From positions 37,677 to 101,676 of the forward strand of contig CALLUD010000013.1 of the NCBI GenBank assembly GCA_938011325.1: a stretch of 64,000 nt of DNA. Direction: 5' to 3'. A model generated the notes under the pieces. It was not told where the DNA came from, searched no databases, and saw nothing but the letters and a program-made list of their open reading frames with translations. This document shows positions 20,419-28,927 of the stretch, in pieces; positions within the stretch are counted from its first letter, which is position 1, and the number at the start of each line of letters is the position of its first letter. A program made the translations under genes and the position numbers. Source of the DNA: an uncultured Spartobacteria bacterium (GTDB lineage: Bacteria; Verrucomicrobiota; Verrucomicrobiia; Chthoniobacterales; JAATET01).

Positions 20419-21258
20419 ATGTCTCCCCGCCTTTTCCTTTTCGCCGTTCTCCTGGCCGCCACCAATCTCACCCTCGCCCGCGCCGGTGAAGCCTGCCGAT
20501 CCGTCCACCTCTGGTATTCGGATGCCCCCGTGGCGGACGCGTTTTACAACGAGGTCCGTGTCCAGGAATCCGCCGATGGCGCGTATTTCGCGGTGTGCGG
20601 ATGGAGTCGTGGATACTTCGGCATTCAGCAGCTGGGTGACGGACGCAAGGTCGTCATCTTTTCCGTGTGGGATCCGCCCGCCGGCGATCACCCCGACGAA
20701 GTGCCGCCGGAAAAGCGGGTGCAACTCCTCTTCCAGGGCGACGACGTCCGCGTCAATCGATTCGGATACGAGGGCACCGGTGGTCAGTCCTTCCTGGACT
20801 TTCCGTGGAAGACCGACGCCACCTACCGCTTCCTTGTCACCGCCCGTCCGCACGGTTCGACGCATGTCGCCTACGCCGGTTACTTTTATCTTCCCGAGGA
20901 AGGCCGCTGGAAACACCTCGCCACCTTCGCCACGCTCATCCCTCCCGGCGAGGGACTCCGCGGACTCTACTCGTTCGTCGAGGATTTCATCCGCAACGAC
21001 GAAAGCACCCGTCACGTCCGGCGCGCGATCTACGGTCCGGGCTGGGTGCGGACCGGGAATGACGAATGGACCCCGCTCCTGCAGGCCACCTTCACCGCCG
21101 ACAACAACCCCGCCCGCAACATCGACGCCGGCCTCGCCCCACCAGGCTTCTTCCTCTCAACCGGCGGCACCACCCCGGAAAACGCCAGCCTCCTCCAAAA
21201 AACATTCCACCTCCCCAAAGCCGGCAAACCACCCGCGGATCTGCCTGAGGGCTCTTAA
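20419..21258 (+). CDS. secreted DUF3472 protein
   Basis: 279 residues from an ATG giving a clean signal peptide (MSPRLFLFAVLLAATNLTLA); longer frames read through non-conserved sequence. DUF3472 hallmarks: RSVHLWYS, AYFAVCGWSRGYFGIQ, KVVIFSVWDP, YEGTGGQSF, YFYLPEEGRWKHLATF and SFVEDF. The family is usually extracytoplasmic and may be glycan-binding. The upstream region 20,160-20,418 holds no gene that I can support. The C-terminal tail is Pro/Lys-rich. Confidence 0.8.
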   Translation: MSPRLFLFAVLLAATNLTLARAGEACRSVHLWYSDAPVADAFYNEVRVQESADGAYFAVCGWSRGYFGIQQLGDGRKVVIFSVWDPPAGDHPDEVPPEKRVQLLFQGDDVRVNRFGYEGTGGQSFLDFPWKTDATYRFLVTARPHGSTHVAYAGYFYLPEEGRWKHLATFATLIPPGEGLRGLYSFVEDFIRNDESTRHVRRAIYGPGWVRTGNDEWTPLLQATFTADNNPARNIDAGLAPPGFFLSTGGTTPENASLLQKTFHLPKAGKPPADLPEGS

Positions 21259-21439
21259 CCACAAGGAACAGAGCGAGTTCCACGACTCCACGCATCCCGG
21301 GACGCCCCGCTTCCCATTTCGGCTTCCGAAATCGGAATTCTGCATTCGAAGATTCCTCGGAAAATTTACACACGGTGTTGAATCTCCCACTCGGACGCGT
21401 ATATTCCTGCGCCTGCTTTAACCAGCGCGGGCATTCCCT

Positions 21440-22372
21440 ATGAACAAACCAAGTCTCCCCGCAGTGAGCGCCTTGTTTGGCGCCATCTTCCTTGCAACCG
21501 CCACCGCCGCCTCGGTCAACGTGCAATTTGGCTCCGACGTTTACATTGGCTGGGGGGCGATCCCCAACGGTGGCATCTATTGGAATTTTTATGATGAGCC
21601 GTCCAATTCACCGACGCGGCACCTGAAAGACGGCTCTGGAGAGGAAACCCCGGCAGCCATTCACGCCATCTACCAAGGAAAGTTTAAGGGAGGCCCGCCG
21701 CCCACCACCAAAGACGGCAAAGGCCGGAATCCGGGACACCTTCTCGGTAGTGGACTCTACGGTCCAGTCGACCTCCACATCCTTGGGCTGGACCCCAGCA
21801 AGTCTTATGACGTTTACGTCTATGTTTTCAACAGCGATAACAACCCCACCACGGTGACACTCACCGATGCGAAAGGCTCGTCTTCCCGGAACCCCTCACC
21901 GGTCAATCAGGAAGATGATTTTCGGCTGAATGAGAACTACGTGGTATTTTCAAACACCACGCCCTCAAATACCGTTCTCCGACCACACTCCGGCAGTTTG
22001 CAGATCAAAGTGGAAGGCGCCGAGACGGGATTGAATGGGCTTCAGTTGGTCGAAAAAGCACAATCCGAACCCAACCCGTCACCCTCGCAGGAACCGAATC
22101 CGCCCACTGTCAAAATTCGCCCAAACAGCGGAAAGATCGTCACCCGGAAATCGCGAGTCACTTTGCATGGCACCGCCAGATCCGACGTTGGTCTGCGTGC
22201 CGTGCGCACATCCCTCAACCGCAATACCTGGCGGAAAGCTCGCGGAACGACTCACTGGACAGCCGTCATCTCCGCGAAAGAGCGCACCCGCGTCTTTGTC
22301 CGCGCCGAGGATGTGAACGGCACCTTTTCCTCCGTGGAATCGGTCGTCATTGTCCCGAAACGGAATCGCTGA
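21440..22372 (+). CDS. secreted protein with C-terminal Ig-like domain
   Basis: 310 residues with a signal peptide (to about TATAAS). A jelly-roll-like N-terminal domain (about 25-205: VNVQFGSDVYIGWGA, LHILGLDPSKSYDVYVYVF, GSLQIKVEGAETGLNGLQLV) resembles non-catalytic carbohydrate-binding or filament-type domains. A Pro-rich linker (PNPSPSQEPNPP) leads to a basic Ig-like domain (about 230-305) related to the one in the protein at 17,742. I do not recognise a named family for the N-terminal part. Both proteins are probably surface-exposed or secreted. Confidence 0.65.
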   Translation: MNKPSLPAVSALFGAIFLATATAASVNVQFGSDVYIGWGAIPNGGIYWNFYDEPSNSPTRHLKDGSGEETPAAIHAIYQGKFKGGPPPTTKDGKGRNPGHLLGSGLYGPVDLHILGLDPSKSYDVYVYVFNSDNNPTTVTLTDAKGSSSRNPSPVNQEDDFRLNENYVVFSNTTPSNTVLRPHSGSLQIKVEGAETGLNGLQLVEKAQSEPNPSPSQEPNPPTVKIRPNSGKIVTRKSRVTLHGTARSDVGLRAVRTSLNRNTWRKARGTTHWTAVISAKERTRVFVRAEDVNGTFSSVESVVIVPKRNR

Positions 22373-22634
22373 GTCTTCAATCAGGGACACACGCGTGCTC
22401 CAAGCTCGCGGTGTCCATTTCCGTCTAGAGACCGCGGCTCACACGCCCGCGTAGTAGTCCAGCTGATCGAGGTCGCTGAGGAGATCCGGCCCTGTCGACG
22501 TCCAGCCGGGAAGGCGGTGTGTTCGCTCGATGCGCGCATGCCGGCCTCTGCAAAATGCGCGAACCATCCCAAGTGCTCGCGAGGCCTGTCACCTCTTGCC
22601 CCGCGTCGAGCAACTCCTCAACGACCGCCGAGCT

Positions 22635-23411
22635 TTATTCCGCCAGCAGCTTCACGGTATTGACGCGCTCGAACATCTCCTGCGGATTGTCCCGCATCGC
22701 CTTCGCCGGGCCGACGCAAATTTCGTCGAGACCGGCAGCCAGTCCCGCCCAGGCCTCCGCGACGAATTCCGAAACGGGAATGCCGATCTCGCGTCCGCGC
22801 GGCCCGATGTAGTCGTGCAGCTCCGTCGCCACCGCGGGCGGCGCGATCTCGATCACCCGCACGTTCGTCTCCCGCAGTTGATGTCGCAGCGAGAGCGTGA
22901 AGGAATGGAGCGCCGCCTTCGTCGCGCAATACACCGGCACCTGCGCGAGCGGCACGAACGCGAGTCCGCTCGAGATGTTGATGATCGTCGCGCGCGGCTG
23001 CTGGAGCAGGTGCGGAAGAAACGCCGCCGTGGCGCTGAAGAGCGCGCGCAGGTTCGTGTCGAGTTCCAGATCGCAGAAATCCAGCGGCGTCGGCTGCGTC
23101 AGGTCAAACACGCGCTGCACGCCGGCATTGTTGATGAGGCAGTCGACCGGGCCAAACTTTGCCGGAATCCCCTCCGCGGCGCGGGCGAGCGCGGCGCGGT
23201 CGGTGATGTCGAGCGGATACGCCTGGATGCCCGGCGTCCCGCGGGAGACCTCCTCCAGCGCCGCCACGCGCCGGCCGGTGATGGTCACGCGGGCGCCGTG
23301 CCTGGCCAGGGTTTCAGCCAGCGCGCGGCCAATGCCGGAGCCGCCGCCGGTGATCACTGCGTGCTGTGTGGAAAACTTCGAGTCGTCGTGAACTTGATTT
23401 TCGGTGCTCAT
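22635..23411 (-). CDS. short-chain dehydrogenase/reductase
   Basis: 258 residues from the ATG at 23,411; the frame is open much further upstream but runs antisense through the AraC gene. Classical SDR: cofactor motif TGGGSGIGRAL, NNAGVQ, catalytic Ser in NISSGLAF and YCATKAALH (Tyr-x-x-x-Lys). The DltE-like C-terminus (IGIPVSEFVAEAWAGL) is common in SDRs of the YvaG/DltE sort. It is divergent from an AraC regulator with 63 bases between the starts, so regulation by that protein is likely. Confidence 0.9.
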   Translation of the reverse strand: MSTENQVHDDSKFSTQHAVITGGGSGIGRALAETLARHGARVTITGRRVAALEEVSRGTPGIQAYPLDITDRAALARAAEGIPAKFGPVDCLINNAGVQRVFDLTQPTPLDFCDLELDTNLRALFSATAAFLPHLLQQPRATIINISSGLAFVPLAQVPVYCATKAALHSFTLSLRHQLRETNVRVIEIAPPAVATELHDYIGPRGREIGIPVSEFVAEAWAGLAAGLDEICVGPAKAMRDNPQEMFERVNTVKLLAE

Positions 23412-23474
23412 GGTTGTCAGTGAACGATCGCTCGTTCTTTTCCTGACGCATGCACCCGCTTCGCCAAATCCGCA

Positions 23475-24476
23475 ATGTCCGCTCCTCCGGAAGGATTGCC
23501 TGATTCTCCGGCACCCTGTTTTCGACCGATGCCAAACGCCCTCACCGTCCCGGTTCCCCGACAACGTCGCGTGCCGCCCGCCGTCCGGCCATCGGGCACG
23601 AATGCGCGGATGGTCCAGCTCCTTTCCGAGCTCGCGCGCGGTGAAGGCTTCCTGCCGTCGCGCCTGCCCGGAGTGCGGTTCATGCGGACCGTGCGGCACA
23701 TTCCCCGCGCGCCGATTGTCTACGAGCCAAGCATCGTGATCATTGCCCAGGGACGAAAGATCGGCCACCTCGCCGGGCGCCGCTTCGTCTACGATCGCGA
23801 CCACTTTCTCGTCCTTTCCATCCCCCTGCCGTTTGAATGCGAAACCTTCGGCACCCCTGACGAACCGGTCCTCGGCGTGAAGATCGGCGTCACTCCCGCG
23901 CTCGTCACCGAGTTGCTTCTCGAAATGAACGCGACGCCGCCCGACAACGGCGCGGAAACCCTCCGCACCGCGCGCCTCGACGCGCCCATCGCCGACGCCA
24001 CCGTGCGTCTCCTCGAGAGCCTGCGTTCCGACGCCGACGCACGCATTCTCGGCTCGCAGATCATCCGCGAGATCACCTACCGCGTGCTGCTCAGCGAAGC
24101 CGGCGAAATGCTGCACCCGCTCGCCGCGCCCGACAGCACGGCCGGCCGGATCCACCGCGTGCTGCATCGCATCCACACCGATTTCGCCCGCCCCCTCGAC
24201 GTGCCCACCCTCGCCCGCGAAGCCGGGATGAGCGTTTCGACGTTTCACGAGCGGTTCAAGGCGGCCACCTCGTCCCCGCCCCACCAATACCTCAAATCGA
24301 TCCGCCTGCACCGCGCGCGCACGCTCATGGTCAACAACGGCATCAGTGCCGCCGAAGCCGCCGCCCGGGTCGGCTACGAGAGCGCGTCGCAATTCAGCCG
24401 CGAATTCAAACGCTTCTTCGGCACCACCCCCGCCGCCGCCGCCCAATCCCTCCGCCAGACCCTCACGCGGTTGTAA
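23475..24476 (+). CDS. AraC-family regulator (AraC_N type)
   Basis: 333 residues; an ATG 18 codons in (23,529) is a plausible alternative start. An N-terminal AraC_N cupin domain (about 60-200, PSIVIIAQGRKIGHL) precedes two C-terminal helix-turn-helix units (about 235-330: LDVPTLAREAGMSVSTFHER and AAEAAARVGYESASQFSREF). This type often controls an adjacent oxidoreductase; here the SDR gene is divergent. Confidence 0.9.
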   Translation: MSAPPEGLPDSPAPCFRPMPNALTVPVPRQRRVPPAVRPSGTNARMVQLLSELARGEGFLPSRLPGVRFMRTVRHIPRAPIVYEPSIVIIAQGRKIGHLAGRRFVYDRDHFLVLSIPLPFECETFGTPDEPVLGVKIGVTPALVTELLLEMNATPPDNGAETLRTARLDAPIADATVRLLESLRSDADARILGSQIIREITYRVLLSEAGEMLHPLAAPDSTAGRIHRVLHRIHTDFARPLDVPTLAREAGMSVSTFHERFKAATSSPPHQYLKSIRLHRARTLMVNNGISAAEAAARVGYESASQFSREFKRFFGTTPAAAAQSLRQTLTRL

Positions 24477-24613
24477 CTCACGTCACGGACGCGGAAGGGC
24501 GCGGAAGGTGCGCGCTGCAGGTTTATCGCCCTCGACGCCCGTCACCCGCCCTGGTCGCCTTTCGATTGAACGCGATTACCTCGCGCTGCATGGTCTGCTC
24601 CGGGAGGCAAACA

Positions 24614-25381
24614 ATGAAGGTTCATTCACAGGTGCCGGGTTCACCCCTGCGCGGAGTCGTCAGTCGATTTCTCGTGGTCGAATCGCCCGAGGAACGAAGT
24701 GACATGCATTTGCCCGAGACAGGATTCATCGCCGCCTTTCGTCTGAGCGGAGAATGCCAGGTTGGCGATCGGCGATTTGCCTCGCCGGCGATTCTGACCG
24801 GCTTGACCGATCATCTGCGTCGCCACCAACACGGTCGCAACAACACGACACTGGTCGTTCATTTCACGCCGCTGGGGGCGTCGGCATTCACGCACGAAGC
24901 ACTCGACGGATTGTGGAATGCCAGCGTGGATCTCGGCAACGTGATCGGCAGCGCCGCCGAGGTCAGCGAAGTCGTCGAGCGTCTCTTAGAGGCGCCTGAT
25001 CCCACGCAGCGCATCGAAATTGTCGAGCGCTTCTTGCTCGCCCGGCTCGACAGGCACAAGCCTGATCCTTTGGTGAGCGCCGCGATCGATTGGATGGCCG
25101 AGCATGTGCCGGCCCCCGCGCGCGTTAGGGACTTGGTGCGCCACATCGGATTGAGCCAAAGCGCGCTCGAACGCCGCTTCCGCCGGGTGGTGGGCGCCGC
25201 GCCGAAGCGTTTTCTCTCCCTGCTCCGCCTCAAGCGGGCTGCGCAACTCCTTCAAAGCGGGACGTCGCTGACGACAGCTGCGCACGCCGCCGGCTACTGC
25301 GACCAGGCACATTTCAATCATGAGTTCCGACGCATGGCCGGTCTCACGCCGGGCGAGTATTTTACCCAGGCACGAGCCTGA
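24614..25381 (+). CDS. AraC-type helix-turn-helix regulator
   Basis: 255 residues from the ATG at 24,614, eight bases after GGGAGG. An N-terminal DUF6597-like ligand region (about 1-110: FRLSGECQVGDRRFASPA) precedes a C-terminal AraC DNA-binding domain (about 150-250: VRDLVRHIGLSQSALERRFR, AAHAAGYCDQAHFNHEFRRM, then GLTPGEY). The YCII-like gene 60 bases downstream is on the same strand and may be a target. Confidence 0.87.
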   Translation: MKVHSQVPGSPLRGVVSRFLVVESPEERSDMHLPETGFIAAFRLSGECQVGDRRFASPAILTGLTDHLRRHQHGRNNTTLVVHFTPLGASAFTHEALDGLWNASVDLGNVIGSAAEVSEVVERLLEAPDPTQRIEIVERFLLARLDRHKPDPLVSAAIDWMAEHVPAPARVRDLVRHIGLSQSALERRFRRVVGAAPKRFLSLLRLKRAAQLLQSGTSLTTAAHAAGYCDQAHFNHEFRRMAGLTPGEYFTQARA

Positions 25382-25440
25382 GCGCATCGAACGCCGAATT
25401 CTTACAATTCGCCGGCCTCGCCCTTTGCTAGACGTGGGGC

Positions 25441-25884
25441 ATGCACCAGTTTCCATCATCGCTGTTTTTCTTCGCGCTCGGGCTCACCGCCTTGTCTGCG
25501 CACGCAGACAGCGGAACCGGAGCAGGATCGCCGGAACGCAACTCCTACGTGATCATTTTCCGCCAAGGGCCCATCACGCTGACGGAAGAAGAAAAGGCAC
25601 TTCGCCAGCAGGCCATCGTCGGGTGGGCCGTGAAGCATCACTATGCCGGGCACGCGCTGGATCCACGCGGACTCGAAGATGATGTCCGGCGTCCGGGCGT
25701 GGTCGCCCCTGCCGAGGCCAATGGGACGTGGCCAATTGTTGCGTTGGTCTTTCTCGAGGCGCGCAACATCGACGAAGCTGCCGCCATCGCAGCCGACCAC
25801 CCCGCCAGGCACTACAATGTCAGCACGGAAGTCCGCCCTTATGTGGTCCGCAAAGTGCCGCCGGCCCCTGAAGCGGAAAAGTGA
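25441..25884 (+). CDS. exported YCII-related domain protein
   Basis: 147 residues with a signal peptide (about 1-22). One YCII-like ferredoxin-fold domain follows: NSYVIIFRQGP, ALRQQAIVGWAVKHHYAGHA, FLEARNIDEAAAIAADHPA and STEVRPYVV. Cytosolic relatives are putative enzymes with a His/Asp pair; export is unusual. It lies directly after an AraC regulator. Confidence 0.72.
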   Translation: MHQFPSSLFFFALGLTALSAHADSGTGAGSPERNSYVIIFRQGPITLTEEEKALRQQAIVGWAVKHHYAGHALDPRGLEDDVRRPGVVAPAEANGTWPIVALVFLEARNIDEAAAIAADHPARHYNVSTEVRPYVVRKVPPAPEAEK

Positions 25885-26351
25885 ACTGCCGTCGAGGCTC
25901 ACAAGTTGAGCCGAACAAGGAACGTCGAGGGCGGCAACCTGCATCCCGCATATCCCGACCTCTGCCGCATGTCCTTTGGCTCATGTGCCCATTGCGCCTC
26001 TTTGCGGCGATTCCTCGTCACGTTCCGCGCGTGAGCATCACTCGACCTTCAAGCCTGTGATATTCCGCCCGAACTCTCCCCGATCCTGCAAACGGCTTCC
26101 CCAATCGGCGGCGCTATTTCCGCTGCGTCGATGACCTCACCCGCCCTGCGGCAATTCGGCGCCGGATGGCGAACCCGAGGAATGCGAGAACCCCAAGGCA
26201 ACCACGGAAGGCTCCGGCACCAGTTCACACTCACTGGCCCCGGCCTGATCTCCGTCCTCTCCACCCTTGGCAGCAACCTGCAACTCGCAACAGCACACCC
26301 CAAACCTCGTGCCTTCTGCCCTCGACTCTCGTCCTCGTCCGCGTTTCGATT
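25885..26351. other. intergenic stretch with decayed sequence
   Basis: About 470 bases without an intact gene. It contains the repeated phrase GCCTCTTTGCGGC (near 26,000), a decayed PEP-CTERM tail (separate entry), and a pyrimidine-rich filler of CTCGACTCTCGTCCTCG type near 26,315-26,340 that resembles the filler at 41.6 and 63.7 kb. Confidence 0.6.
26112..26260 (-). pseudogene. remnant of a PEP-CTERM protein C-terminus
   Basis: Read on the minus strand, the bases from 26,220 downward give VPEPSVVALG; after a one-base deletion in a G-run the neighbouring frame gives VLAFLGFAIRRRIAAGR, the hydrophobic and basic parts of a PEP-CTERM anchor. It closely resembles the anchor of the protein at 44,408 (VPEPSVIALG...IRRRIAARSGR). 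No upstream body of the gene survives as an open frame. Confidence 0.6.
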
Positions 26352-27191
26352 CTAAAACTCGCGCCAGATGGCCACTTTGAATCCTCCTCCGCCACCGGTC
26401 GCCCGGCCCGCCACGGAAAAATACGGTCCGGCCTGAATCGTCCAGTGCCGCGCCGGGTGCACGAGCAGAGAGCCGCCAATCTTGATGAGGTCGAAATCAG
26501 TGGTGAGCAGGATGTTGTTGCCGACGTATTGAGGCTGGTCATTGCCCAGGCCGTGAATGCCACTTGCCTCGAGGTAGTAAATTTCCAGCCAATCGGTGAG
26601 GTGCAACCCCGCGGTGACATACCAGCGCAGCTCGTCGGCGGGCGCACCCGTGCGCAGGCGAAAGCCGGCTCCCGCGTCCACAAAGCCCCAACGCTCGAAC
26701 ACCTTGTAACTCGAACCAATATAGTAGGCGAGTTCCACGTCCGTCTGCCCGTTGCCCAGCGCCGGCTGCACGTTCACATAATAGGGTCCGGGAATTTTCA
26801 CCGTGAGCTGGAGCGACTGCGGAATTCGTTCGAAAAGCTGATAGCGCAATCCGACCTCCTGGTCGGCGGGGCCAAAGTTGTTCTGACGTCCAAAGCGATT
26901 CTCGAACGTCAACGCGTCGAGGAAGAAGTTCCCGATCAAGGTGAGCCGCTTGAAGAGGCCGTATTCGACATAGAGGTTCAGCTCGTTCTTGATGAACCGC
27001 CCCTCGTAGCCAAACGGCTCGAGATGCCAGCCGTCTCCGAATTGAGTGTCCGTGCCGTAGAAGTAATACGTCAGAATCGAGAGACCGCGCCCCTCGGGTT
27101 GTGCCCAGGCTCCTGCGTGCAGGTTTCCCGGTAGAAGAAGAAGAACGAGCCCTGTCGCGAGGGTGGATAATTTCCGGCAAATAGGCGGCAC
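26352..27191 (-). CDS. outer-membrane beta-barrel protein
   Basis: 279 residues from a GTG start that gives a signal peptide (VPPICRKLSTLATGLVLLLL, then PGNLHA). The frame is open further up to 27,263, but that would overlap the divergent gene. Alternating strands (LTYYFYG, LNLYVEYGLFKRLTLIGNFF, EVGLRYQLF, VELAYYIGSSY) and a terminal Phe (VAIWREF) indicate a barrel. It is divergent from the exopolysaccharide operon with about 76 bases between the starts, so it may be the outer-membrane partner of that system; that is inference. Confidence 0.7.
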   Translation of the reverse strand: MPPICRKLSTLATGLVLLLLPGNLHAGAWAQPEGRGLSILTYYFYGTDTQFGDGWHLEPFGYEGRFIKNELNLYVEYGLFKRLTLIGNFFLDALTFENRFGRQNNFGPADQEVGLRYQLFERIPQSLQLTVKIPGPYYVNVQPALGNGQTDVELAYYIGSSYKVFERWGFVDAGAGFRLRTGAPADELRWYVTAGLHLTDWLEIYYLEASGIHGLGNDQPQYVGNNILLTTDFDLIKIGGSLLVHPARHWTIQAGPYFSVAGRATGGGGGFKVAIWREF

Positions 27192-27267
27192 GGCGCGGAT
27201 TCTTAGCTTGCCTGACCGGAGTCGCAAGGCACTATCTGCACGGATTTGCTCAACAGAAGCCAACGAA

Positions 27268-28446
27268 TTGGAAGCATCCCCGAATCGTCAAGCCATCGTC
27301 CACTATCTCCAGACGAATCGTTTCTGTGAAGGACTGCCGTTTCCGATCCTCGAGGCTCTGGCCAGCTCGATCACCGTCCTGGAAATGGAAAAGGATGCCG
27401 TTCTTTTCGAGGACGAGGACCTCACGCACTCCGTCCATCTCGTCGCCTCGGGGGAAATCGGGTTTCTGATTCGCATGACCCCCAGCTCGGGCTTCACGGA
27501 AATCGCCCGCGTCGGGAAGAACGAATTTTTTGGCGAAGGCGCGGCCATCGACGACCTCGCCGCCCAGGAACAGAGTCCCGGCGCAAACGGCTTCATCCGC
27601 CGCTCGGCGCGCAGCGCGCGCATCATCTGCCGGGAAAAGGCGCTCCTTCTCCGGCTGCCGGCCACGGAGTTTGAGCGCCTGCTCCGCGAGCACCCCCTGC
27701 TGCTCTGCCGGAATCTTCTGCGTTCGTCGTCCGACAAGCTCCGCATGGGCGTGCAGCGCACGTTCGACGAAGCCCTCGCCCGGGAAAGCCGGCACCTGCT
27801 GGCCCACATCAGCCACTGGCTCGCGCGCCGCATGGAGAATCCGGTGTCCACCCTCCGCCTCCAATCGGGCCTCCTCGCGGAACAGGACGCCGCCCGATCG
27901 GCAGCCCCCATCGCCGCCGCAACCGACGACCTCGCGGCCACCCTCCATTCCGTGGCGCGCCTGGCCGGCACCGCCCGGCAACGCCTCACGTGGGAAACCT
28001 TCGCCGTGCGCGACTGGTGGAACGAGACCGAATCCGGGGTCCTCGACCAACTCGAGCCGCGCGGGATCGCTCTCGACAGCTACCTCGAGGACTTCACCGT
28101 GGAATCGAGCCGTCCCCTGCTGCGCGACGCCATGCTCGACCTGCTCGCGGGTGTCGCCCGGCTCAACCCCGGGGAGGGTCGGATCGGCCTCCGGGCCGGC
28201 CGCCACCACGGGCATGCCGAGATTCACGTCCACGCCATCCTGCCCGGTTTCAATGACGTCGTGGCCCGACGGCTGTTTGAGCCCTTCTCCGGCGACGGGA
28301 TCGACCACGAAGCCGCCGTCCGCTTCGCGCTTGCCCGTCAGACCGCCCGGCGCCTGGGCGGCGACACCACGGTGAAGCGTCGCGATGGCGAACGCGTCAC
28401 CTTCGCCCTTACCCTGCCCACCCGTCGCCCTGATGCATCTGTTTGA
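27268..28446 (+). CDS. cyclic-nucleotide-binding domain fused to degenerate kinase ATPase domain
   Basis: 392 residues from a TTG start; the true start is uncertain, with a GTG 105 bases upstream as alternative. The N-terminal CRP-type cNMP-binding domain (about 10-150: FPILEALASSITVLEMEKDA, HLVASGEIGFLI, FFGEGAAI) is followed by a helical linker and a C-terminal HATPase-like fold (about 270-385). That fold retains the G2/F-box flavour (RRLFEPFSG, LARQTARRLGGDTTV, RVTFALTLP) but lacks a clear N box and phospho-acceptor His. It heads an overlapping operon with a receiver-like protein, BcsB, GT2 and glycan genes. Probably a cAMP- or c-di-GMP-responsive, non-catalytic regulator. Confidence 0.72.
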   Translation: MEASPNRQAIVHYLQTNRFCEGLPFPILEALASSITVLEMEKDAVLFEDEDLTHSVHLVASGEIGFLIRMTPSSGFTEIARVGKNEFFGEGAAIDDLAAQEQSPGANGFIRRSARSARIICREKALLLRLPATEFERLLREHPLLLCRNLLRSSSDKLRMGVQRTFDEALARESRHLLAHISHWLARRMENPVSTLRLQSGLLAEQDAARSAAPIAAATDDLAATLHSVARLAGTARQRLTWETFAVRDWWNETESGVLDQLEPRGIALDSYLEDFTVESSRPLLRDAMLDLLAGVARLNPGEGRIGLRAGRHHGHAEIHVHAILPGFNDVVARRLFEPFSGDGIDHEAAVRFALARQTARRLGGDTTVKRRDGERVTFALTLPTRRPDASV

Positions 28447-28927
28447 TCACGGCCACCGCCATCCGCTCCTGATCGTCTGCAGCGATGAAGCTCTGGCAAA
28501 ATCCATGGCCCGGGCGGCGCCGGAGGACGTGTTCGAGATCACGATCGTTCCCACCCGCGGGGCCGCCCTGGACGCCCCGTCTCTCGGTGATTACCGCAGC
28601 TTCATTGTCGATTCGGTCCTGCCCGACGCGACCGGGGCGGACTTCGTTCACGAGCTTCGCGGGAAAAGGATCCAGGCACCGGTGCTGTTGTTGCGCTCGC
28701 TCGACTCCCCCGCCGGGCCCCGCGAGGCGGACGCCACTCTCACGAAACCGCTTTCGCTGCCGGAATACCGCCGCACCGTCGCGGAGCTGTTCCTCGACGG
28801 CGAGCCATTACGGGAACTCGGCCGCCGCCCGCAGCGGCGCCTGGCCCTTCACCCCGCGGCGGTCGTCGTTCCCCTCCTCCTCGGCGCCGGCATCGTTCTC
28901 ACCTGGTGGCTCCTTCAAATCCCGTGA
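28433..28927 (+). CDS. membrane-tethered degenerate receiver protein
   Basis: 164 residues starting at the ATG inside the end of the previous gene (14-base overlap). The receiver-like fold keeps a candidate phospho-acceptor Asp (SFIVDSVLPDATGADF) and the Lys-Pro (TLTKPLSLPEY), but the usual DD acidic pair near the N-terminus reads CSDEA. One C-terminal transmembrane helix follows (about 140-162, AVVVPLLLGAGIVLTWWLL). A receiver anchored at its C-terminus is unusual and may contact the synthase encoded two genes downstream. The stop overlaps the GTG of the BcsB-like gene. Confidence 0.7.
   Translation: MHLFDHGHRHPLLIVCSDEALAKSMARAAPEDVFEITIVPTRGAALDAPSLGDYRSFIVDSVLPDATGADFVHELRGKRIQAPVLLLRSLDSPAGPREADATLTKPLSLPEYRRTVAELFLDGEPLRELGRRPQRRLALHPAAVVVPLLLGAGIVLTWWLLQIP

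Noticed and set aside
22635..24446. Single 603-codon frame covering the SDR gene and more
   Set aside because: The N-terminal 345 codons are antisense to an AraC gene and have no domain; the SDR starts at 23,411.
26540..28400. Several open frames on both strands around the cyclic-nucleotide-binding gene
   Set aside because: They are Arg/Pro/Ala-rich without domains and are explained as shadows of the barrel and regulator genes.
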